DNA from: Cladophialophora immunda
Lineage: Eukaryota; Ascomycota; Eurotiomycetes; Chaetothyriales; Herpotrichiellaceae
DNA length: 64,000 nucleotides
Assembly: GCF_000835495.1 (NCBI RefSeq)
Contig: NW_015622541.1
Location: 1,798,001-1,862,000 of the forward strand
Reading direction: 5' to 3'
Every line of letters starts with the position of its first letter. Position 1 is the first letter of the stretch. Under the pieces are notes generated by a model, which did not search any database, was not told where the DNA came from, and saw nothing but the letters and a program-made list of their open reading frames with translations. The translations under genes were made by a program, and so were the position numbers. Shown here piece after piece: positions 56,806 through 64,000 of this stretch.

Positions 56806-57568
56806 NNNNNNNNNNNNNNNNNNNNNNNNNNNNNNNNNNNNNNNNNNNNNNNNNNNNNNNNNNNNNNNNNNNNNNNNNNNNNNNNNNNNNNNNNNNNNNN
56901 NNNNNNNNNNNNNNNNNNNNNNNNNNNNNNNNNNNNNNNNNNNNNNNNNNNNNNNNNNNNNNNNNNNNNNNNNNNNNNNNNNNNNNNNNNNNNNNNNNNN
57001 NNNNNNNNNNNNNNNNNNNNNNNNNNNNNNNNNNNNNNNNNNNNNNNNNNNNNNNNNNNNNNNNNNNNNNNNNNNNNNNNNNNNNNNNNNNNNNNNNNNN
57101 NNNNNNNNNNNNNNNNNNNNNNNNNNNNNNNNNNNNNNNNNNNNNNNNNNNNNNNNNNNNNNNNNNNNNNNNNNNNNNNNNNNNNNNNNNNNNNNNNNNN
57201 NNNNNNNNNNNNNNNNNNNNNNNNNNNNNNNNNNNNNNNNGCTGGTGCTGGTGCTGGTGCTGGTGCTGGTGCTGGTGCTGGTGCTGGTGCTGGTGCTGGT
57301 GCTGGTGCTGGTGCTGGTGCTGGTGCTGGTGCTAGTGCTGCTGTTGCTGCTGTGGCGGGGGCTGGTGCTGTCCTTGAGGTCAGTAATGCACTCCTCCTCT
57401 TTTGTATTCAAGGCTGGGATGGAAAAGATGAACACGGGGATCGGATGAAGCATAACACAATCGACTGGATATGCCGAGGCACTGATGGGATGGCCTGGGA
57501 TGTTCACAGGCCGGGGGGTTGACTGCGTTCTGTCGGTTGTATGTGATTTGTTGTTGGTGAGTCGGCAT
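56125..57568 (-). CDS. Probable Q-rich minus-strand gene interrupted by the gap
   Basis: Pieces suggest a spliced gene read leftward. A candidate start at 57568 (MPTHQQQITYNRQNAVNPPA) follows a pyrimidine-rich leader with a possible 5'-UTR intron (donor gtaagt at 57842). The repeat tracts on either side of the gap read as poly-Q (CAACAG) and S/T or H/Q alternation. Consensus donors gtgagt lie near 56672 and 56567, the latter right after a CAGCAGCAACAACAAC exon end. The last part reads as a heptad-like helix ending at a stop at 56127-56125: AAAEKDLQDAATRVKAAETA then LSDEAAAAAAEEAAEDAPMM. The exact exons cannot be fixed, and the gap hides the centre. The function is unknown; a glutamine-rich transcription cofactor is one possibility. 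Confidence 0.35.
56670..56805. repeat. (CTGTTG)n hexanucleotide tract, left of the gap
   Basis: About 22 copies of the hexamer, with TTGTTG interruptions at the left end, running directly into the N block. Confidence 0.95.
56806..57240. other. Assembly gap (435 N)
   Basis: Unknown sequence. Both flanks are hexamer repeats but with different units, so at least one repeat boundary is hidden, and the real length may differ from 435. Confidence 0.99.
57241..57345. repeat. (GCTGGT)n hexanucleotide tract, right of the gap
   Basis: About 15 perfect GCTGGT units, then degenerate CTGCTGTTG triplets to 57352. Confidence 0.95.
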
Positions 57569-60500
57569 CGTGAGAGGTGAGGAGGGGACAGGGCCGACGG
57601 AAACGACGAGAGCACAAGGGGAGAGGAGTCGATGGGACTTTATGAGGCGTTGATGGTTCTGATGGAACTTAGAGGATATCCTGAGGAATTGGCGGAAGGT
57701 TGTTCAACTGCGTGTTGGTGTTCAATGGCTTGTCGCCGTCGAATCCGAGCAGGAGTGGACAGAGTCACTGGAACCAATAGAGAGCAAAGGCACTCGAGAA
57801 ACCAAAAGTACTGCAAGGGGATGGGGAATAAGGTACTTACAGTGTCTCGATTTGAATCTGGCAAAGAGAAAGAGAGAAAGAGAATGTGTGAAAGAGAAAG
57901 ATTCCAAAATTATATGCAAACAGGCCCCGCCCTACCTACCCTTTCGCTTCACTTTCACCTCACTAGCACCTTAACACTCTTAACACAGGTCAGTCTCCAA
58001 TAGTCAGTGTGTGCCTTCTCCATCTCAAGAGATGCCAAGGAAAGCCCATTGCATTCTATCAGAAGATTTGTTCCAGGAATCTCAGAGGGATCAATGAGGT
58101 GCTTGCGCACGTTGGAGCATCCGGGACCTGTAAGTGAATGCATCCAGCAGAGAGAGACACAGAGACCTTTGTACTGCTCATTGCGCACCAGAAGCACTCA
58201 ACGGCTGGGTTGAGGCCATATGACCGCTAGTTTGAACTGACTCGTATTGTAGATCTTATTCCGTGGGAGCTCATACTCCGTACTTCTCCCCAACTGGAAG
58301 CCATCAGATCCATCTCCAGTATCCGTTGGCCAACGTCCAACGAAACGAAAAAGCCGATAAAGCAAAAATCGCACAAGATCAAGGTCAAGCGCGCTCATAG
58401 GAACGGACCTACCATCGTTCAGTCATTCAAGCCTACACAAGAGCAGGGAGCCAGGAATAACGACAGCAGGGTCAATGAAGAAGCACCAACACTTACCCGC
58501 AAGGCCCGGGAAAACCTACCCATCCAGACAGAATTCGCCTAACGATATCTGCGATTGCGTTCCAGGCTTGGAGCAGGATAAGCCACCTGCTACGGCCTTC
58601 GCGTGGCTATCCTTGCTTGCGGCGTTCAGATTCTATCTCCATACAGAAGTTGCAGGTAAGGGGAGGCGGGCAGAGACGGTGGTTTAACGAAGCAATTGAT
58701 GGGCGAGGGGATGAGAGGACTCCACGCCAATTACGAGAGTCCAGAAACCAGTATATGGCAAAAGGTTGTGTATTGGGCCAGAAGGAAGAGAGCTGAAATT
58801 CAGCTAGGCCATCAACAACAAGGGGTGAGGTGAGGCAGGTACGGTGCTACAGAGCATTGTGGACTCTTTCCAGAGTCCCAGCACGCTCGCATTTTGTGGT
58901 GAAATCTAGGTTCGGCAAATACGGCTTGGTTTCACCCCCTGCGCCACCGCCCAGCGGGACGCCATTGTGGTCCAATATGGCCCGACAGGATCCACATCCC
59001 CTCTCGCATGGAACTACCACTGAATCGAACTCATCAGCCCAACTACCGATCAAAAAGCAACGCCTTAGCAGAGGAAGCGGAAGTGTGGTCGTGGACTGAC
59101 AAAAGGGGTAGGCGCAAGTCGCTTTTTCTCGAATCACCCGGATGTGGAAGGCAATCGAGAAGGGACTTCATATGTCAATCCAGCAAGTCGAGGCAAAATA
59201 ACCCTATTAAATAGCCGAGATGATCCCTCGTACGCTGGGCAGGGCAAAGACGGACCTGATGGATATCGTTAAAATCCTGGCGACTTTGACGAAGCGGTCC
59301 TTTATCGCTACTTGGAACACCTAGGGTTCTTCCCAAGTGGACAGATACCGGCAAAGTCATTAGCGTCATTACGATTATGGTTTCTTTTCCAGTTAGAATT
59401 GATATCGCAGCAGTCTTCCGTGCGGCTTTCATGCAGAATCTGCTATTGAACCAATAACGCTTGGGCAATTGTACGGATTCTTCTATTTACTTGCAGCCTG
59501 TCACAGGGGACTAATCGTTTGGATACATACCTGAACCTGTCCCGCGGATCGGCCTGTAACACTAACGAGGACACTGCTTGATCGCCTTCCCGAGGACAGA
59601 GATCAACGGTTTTTAGGAGAATTGTCAACATCCGCACTGCACTCTAAAGTTCCAACTGTGTCAAAGGAGAGGCGGCAGGAGACAACGGCATCTGAAGATA
59701 TAGAGATTATCAACCTTTTTTTTAGGATCTGATGTTTTACTGTATGTTCCAAAGAAATCAGATGCCCAATGTCATTGCAGCAACAGTACTGTTGAGATCC
59801 AGACTTTCAGCCTCTCTGTAAAGCGGTATCACCACATAATCGCCTCGAATCCATATGTTTATACTCGGATTTATAGAACTAGCAACGTCTCAACGATTGC
59901 ATGGAGCTGCTATGCATAAGCGTTCTCTCTGGGAGCAAGGCCAGTCCTTTACGCGCGAATACCACTATGGACAGAAGATACCCCCCAAATCCTGCCATTG
60001 CATTGTAATCATATGAAGACAATCATCCGCGATGCCTGGTGCAGCCCTCATTGCTTCAATTGTCGGGATTCCACCTTCATCCGGAGGTTATGGTGCAGGG
60101 AATATAGGCAAAGACAGTTTAAACCTGTTAAAGATCCTCCTAGAGATCTCCATTGATTGCTGCTAAAGGAGGTCCAGTCGCCGAGACCTCAAACAGCATT
60201 CTCGCTGTCACGAATCTCTGCCATAGATGCCTTACAGTCCCTGCGTAAATCAGACGAGTGTTGTAGTTTAGGCAGGATAGGTGCTGCGTACAGAGGTTGT
60301 CAGGAGACAAGGCTGTGGCGTGGAAGACTAGCGGGATATGTTGCCCTATACTTACTTCTTGTGAGAGCAGAAGACTAGATATCCTAAGAGCCTCCTCCCA
60401 CATTGTTCACAGTGCCTTCTGCCTTTTTGAGCCCTGATTCGTTATCTATAGAGGCAGCAGATGGCCAAATCGGCACATAGCTATTCAGCCCATCAGTATC

Positions 60501-61122
60501 CATTGCGTGGCGTCGGTCCTGATAGTCGAAAAACTGCAGGACGATCTCGGTATTGGTATTCAGGGCCCCCCGCTCACAGTGTTACTTGTGCATCCAGGAT
60601 TATCTGCGGCTTGACTAAGGCAACAGATCGATAGACCATCCCCTGCAACTATTTAGAAGTTGCTGGCTTGACAGAACAAAACAATTCGTGAGAGATGAGG
60701 TGAAAGGGATCCACAGCGGTTAGTATGGTGAAGAAACTTTTAGCATAAGACAAAGGCCGGCCTTTGGCCTTTAACCCAATGTGAAGGAGAGTGCGAGATT
60801 GAAATAGGTCTGTTGACGAGGAGGTGGGTGGTGAGGACCGCGAGGTGCTTGCATATGCACGAAGTTGCGGGATGGTGGCCACCGGCGACAATCGGCGGGG
60901 CTCTTTAAATTTGTGATCAAATCCAACCCCAAAGCTACGTTTCTTTGGGCGTCTGATGCAACCCGGCGAGCTCCGTGATGCTTTGCGCCACGGGAGAGCC
61001 TAGTAAGCCTGATGGTCTCCCATAGGCTAGCCCATCCCCCCTGGTCCCAAACTTAAATGATAGGTTATATTTTAAAGCCGCCAAATTCTGGCACATTTCA
61101 ATCACACACTTTGCCTTACTTC
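57569..61122. other. Gene-poor, eroded sequence
   Basis: 3.5 kb without an intact gene. The left 400 bp include the CT-rich probable leader of the Q-rich gene. Donor-like gtaag sites at 58130 and 58654 (plus strand) hint at non-coding transcription or missed exons. From 59170 to 60420 the minus strand has protein-like fragments in shifting frames (CPREGDQAVSSLVLQADP, WEEALRISSLLLSQE) broken by stops, consistent with decayed genes. The interval is richer in A/T than the flanking genes. Repeat-induced point mutation was considered but cannot be judged by eye. Confidence 0.4.
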
Positions 61123-61191
61123 TGGTTGTGTAGTGTAGAGGTTAGCACAGCGGATTCTGACCTCCAGAGCATTCCGCTAACCCCGGTTCGG
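61123..61191 (+). pseudogene. Truncated tRNA-like element (Gln-CUG-like, intron-containing)
   Basis: A perfect A-box (TAGTGTAGAGG) sits in a D-arm context (GTAGTGTAGAGGTTAGCAC). An anticodon stem AGCGGA pairs with TCCGCT 18 nt later. The loop can be read as TT-CTG-A plus an 11-nt intron plus T, giving anticodon CUG (Gln). The B-box begins (CCCCGGTTCG) but the T-stem partner and the 3' acceptor strand are missing: sequence after 61190 reads gtaagtttctg. It is therefore a relic, or the head of a tRNA-derived SINE, rather than a working tRNA gene. Confidence 0.45.
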
Positions 61192-61592
61192 TAAGTTTCT
61201 GAGGATCTGATATGTGTGGACCAATGTGGGGCTAATCTGGACCAATCAAGATTCCGGGCACGACCTTAATGGGCTTTTTTGTATCCATTAGTGATGGATT
61301 TAATGTTTTTTTGCTGTTGAGAACAAACGAGAGAAGTATTTTGGAGTTTGGAAGTGCAATTGTGTGGCATTTCAGGGTCCTGTGGAGTATGTGCTGAGGT
61401 GGGCCATCAAGATATTAGACGACCAATCACATAGTGGAACCTCGCAGCCTAAGCCCAAAATAAACTTAAGCACCAAACTAGACTACCACGTGACTGCTTG
61501 CACCCACCTTCTAATTTTTACCTGGACGTCCTTTGTATTATGTGCAAGCCTTTCCATTCCAAGCTGGACTTGGTGTCCGACATGATCCCATC
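61192..61592. other. Intergenic before urb1
   Basis: 400 bp containing the urb1 promoter and leader; T-rich at 61270-61315. No gene seen. Confidence 0.5.
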
Positions 61593-64000
61593 ATGTCTGT
61601 AGGTGTCGGTGAAGAACGGTCACGGAAGCGGAGGAAGGTGGAAGCCGGTATCCTCTCGCGTACAAGTGCCATCAACAGCTCAGATCATCTTCACCAACTC
61701 CTTCAATTCCCGCCGTCCTTGTCGCCAGAGGACATAAAAGCAGGTACGCTATGAGTGACAAGTATGTGAGGGGTCCGGTTCGTTAACAGACATAGCGGTC
61801 GACCGATTCACAGAATTTCTCTCCAACCTTAGCAACGAAGACTCTCCCGACCGGGCTCGCCAGTTGAGGGCGTTGAAGAAGTACTGTGAGGAGCAATCCT
61901 CAGCTTCACATGAGCAAGTTGACTTCCCCGATCTTTTGTCGGCGTGGTCCAATGCCAGTCAGACCAACGCTGAAGCCGCCCTCGCCGCCATTCCTCGTTC
62001 TCTCACGCAATTTCTCAAGACGATCTCCACCCATGTCGACTTCCGCGACTTCGGGATCTCCCTGTGCCACAGCCTGCTCAAACGAGACCAGTTGCGAATG
62101 ATCGATCGAGCCTTGTCGTCACCAAGGTCTAAGGAACATCTCATCACACCATGTCTCCAGCTCTTGACAGAGATCGTCAGTTTTGACGGTGGTGCCCTTG
62201 CAAGCAATGTCTTCAGCCGACGCGACTACCTTTACCGGCGCCTTGATGGCATTCTGAGCCAGACGCCGGCGGCAGTGGCGCAGGGCGCCTCGTTCGCCAC
62301 ATACCAGGCGGCTCTGGACCTCGTTCTGGCAAATCTGAAGTACCTTGACCCTTCTTCCAAGTCCGAGTTCATTACACATGGCAAAACGATCTTCTTGGCA
62401 ATTCGCCATTTGTCTACCTTGCCCGCGGAGTCCGTCATCAATACCTTGAAGAGCTTAGAGAGGTCAATTATCCGCGACGGGACTCTCAGCAGGCAAGTCA
62501 AGGTTCGAACTTTCAACTCTGGTGTCCTGTCGGTGCTCGCCAAGTTGTACGACTACACGACCGGAGAATCCGGTGGCCCTTCAGTGGAAGTGCGGGATGC
62601 TCTTCAACAGCTGCTGTTGCAAGTTTGCACGACCCCAAAGGGAGTGTTACTTGCCCAGTCAGGATGGTATCCTTCCGGCACAAACCCCGAGATTCTTGGA
62701 GAAGACGAGAACATGATCAATCTGGGTCTGGACTCTCCTTTCTACTTTGACGACTATTCCGAGAAGGTGCCAGTCAAAAATGGGGCAATCTCGACCTTCA
62801 TCCAAACCCTAAGACCCGAAAGCGATGTCCTGCAAGCTGATCTTATCGTGGCGATATTCAACGCTGCCGCTGAACTTGTGGCCGACTATTTCACTAAAAA
62901 ACAGAAATTCCTCGTTCCACCGGGAGATGACCCGAGATGGCGTGGGCAGTTCGCATTCTTGTTCTCTGTGGTTCAGCTACCTGTGCCCCCGAACTGTGGG
63001 TGGGATGAAAAGCTGCCATTGACTCCACCCCCTTTGTCGGTCGTTATAGAAAGCATCCTCCCACGCCCACTCGAACGAGGTACGATCGGAAAGTGCCTGC
63101 GAATGAACGAAGATATCATGACCATCTCTGCGACGCGACTGTTGACGGTGGCTTTCCAAAAGCTTGAGTCGGTTCTGAAAGTCTTTGACAAGGCACCGTC
63201 CGAGTCCCATTTATGGCAGCAAGCATCCCGCAAATTGATCAGTCTTTTTGTCGAGCGTATCCCGCCTCTTTCGGATATTATTACCACACTTCAGACGCTG
63301 CAAGACGAAAACGAGCAAGTCCGCGCATTAGTTCTCGAATCCATAGCTGCGTACCACAACGTCCTACCTTCGATAACCGCGGGTTCGAAATTTGATTTTG
63401 GGGTGCCTTTGGGCAAAAGGCTCCAGTCTTTGGAATCTGATGCTCTGGATTCAGTAACAAGGGACTTGGTACAGGCCCAAATAGAGCACCTTATGCAAAT
63501 TGCATACATCTCACCTGGAACAAAATGGTTTCATAAAGCGGCATCAGAAGAAGTGTCACTGGTTGTGCAACTGCTCAGACGTTGTGCGCGAGACTCCGAC
63601 AAACCTGTTACGAAAGGAACGCTTCCTATTCTCAGACGAGTGTTGACTGACAAGGGAGTATTGAACATCGATGTCCGATCTACTGATGCCTTGTTGTTGA
63701 GCCTTTCTGCCACAAAGAAATGGCAGCCAGAGCTAGTTACGTTTCAGTTCCTGGACAACTGCATGTCGCGTACTGTTCAACGACCGGTCAAGTATCTGGA
63801 TCAACTCGAGCAAGCCCAGCAACTTTTGTCGGACTCGAAACCCTTGAGTCTGCTTGCGTGCTGCGTGGCAGAGCAATGGGTACATCTGTTGAAAAAGGAA
63901 GACAAGAAGGGCATCAAGAATGTTGCGGAATGGATCGCCAGGCTTTTCTCGGCCCTTGACTCTGCAGGCGAGAATTATCGCGTCATGATGCACTTGAAGG
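61593..64000 (+). CDS. urb1: Ribosome biogenesis protein Urb1/Npa1, 5' part
   Basis: Exon 1 is 61593-61743, the intron is 61744-61789 (46 nt, gtacgc...aacag, phase 1), and exon 2 runs open to the window end; about 787 codons are present. The start MSVGVGEERSRKRRKVEAGI contains a nuclear or nucleolar basic motif. The N-terminal Npa1 domain (PF11707) is recognisable from VDRFTEFLSNLSNEDSP, QLRALKKYCEEQ and FGISLCHSLLKRDQLRMIDR to ITPCLQLLTEIVSFDGGALA and NVFSRRDYLYRRLDG. The rest is alpha-helical HEAT-like sequence. Urb1 is a very large nucleolar scaffold of the earliest pre-60S particle, working with Npa2, Dbp6 and Rsa3. The full protein is usually above 1700 residues, so more than half lies beyond the window. 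It is incomplete only because of the window edge. Confidence 0.9.

Noticed and set aside
56575..57522. Long plus-strand frame of poly-Leu and Gly-Ala repeats through the gap
   Set aside because: It is open only because hexamer repeats and Ns contain no stops; a minus-strand reading fits splice signals better.

Overview
This window is nuclear DNA of a filamentous ascomycete (Pezizomycotina). The evidence is short GT-AG introns (about 46-90 nt), conserved single-copy eukaryotic genes (importin alpha, Prp46, Pot1, Urb1), Nha1-type and Aim6-type genes, and fungus-restricted families (DUF6594, fungal-trans zinc-finger regulators). The gene set looks Eurotiomycete-like, possibly Chaetothyriales; that placement is an inference. 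One assembly gap (435 N) lies at 56806-57240 inside a hexanucleotide repeat.

Left part (1-16.9 kb), accessory: after an isochorismatase-fold hydrolase come two copies of the same three-gene module, in the same order and orientation. Each has a DUF6594 membrane protein on the minus strand, a DTG-type retropepsin-like protein on the plus strand, and a smaller plus-strand protein. I read the smaller protein as a degenerate retropepsin with a charged or Q-rich C-terminal helix. The copies lie 7.85-8.1 kb apart and are strongly diverged, so this looks like an old tandem segmental duplication. No reverse transcriptase or integrase is visible. This module is the best candidate for an undescribed system.

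16.9-21.1 kb: a divergent pair shares a 349-bp promoter. One gene encodes a C2H2 zinc-finger protein with a DUF7514-like C-terminus. The other encodes a DUF7580-like protein with a HeLo/SesA-like N-terminal helix and a kinase-like C-terminal remnant. Both families are typical of fungal NLR/heterokaryon-incompatibility gene neighbourhoods.

21.4-38.9 kb, mostly conserved: Prp46 WD40 splicing factor, a small multi-span membrane protein, an Aim6-like phosphodiesterase, a large N-glycosylated membrane protein of unknown function, a six-exon glutathione-independent formaldehyde dehydrogenase-like enzyme, importin alpha, and divergently from it the telomere protein Pot1.

38.9-46.2 kb: gene-poor, with eroded minus-strand coding fragments, part of which resembles a fungal transcription-factor domain, followed by a long 5' leader. 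46.2-55.6 kb: a 1173-residue C2H2 plus fungal-trans regulator and a 1136-residue Nha1-type Na+/H+ antiporter. 55.6-61.6 kb: triplet and hexamer repeats, a probable Q-rich minus-strand gene broken by the gap, eroded sequence and a truncated tRNA-like element. 61.6 kb to the end: the 5' part of URB1 (ribosome biogenesis), cut by the window edge.
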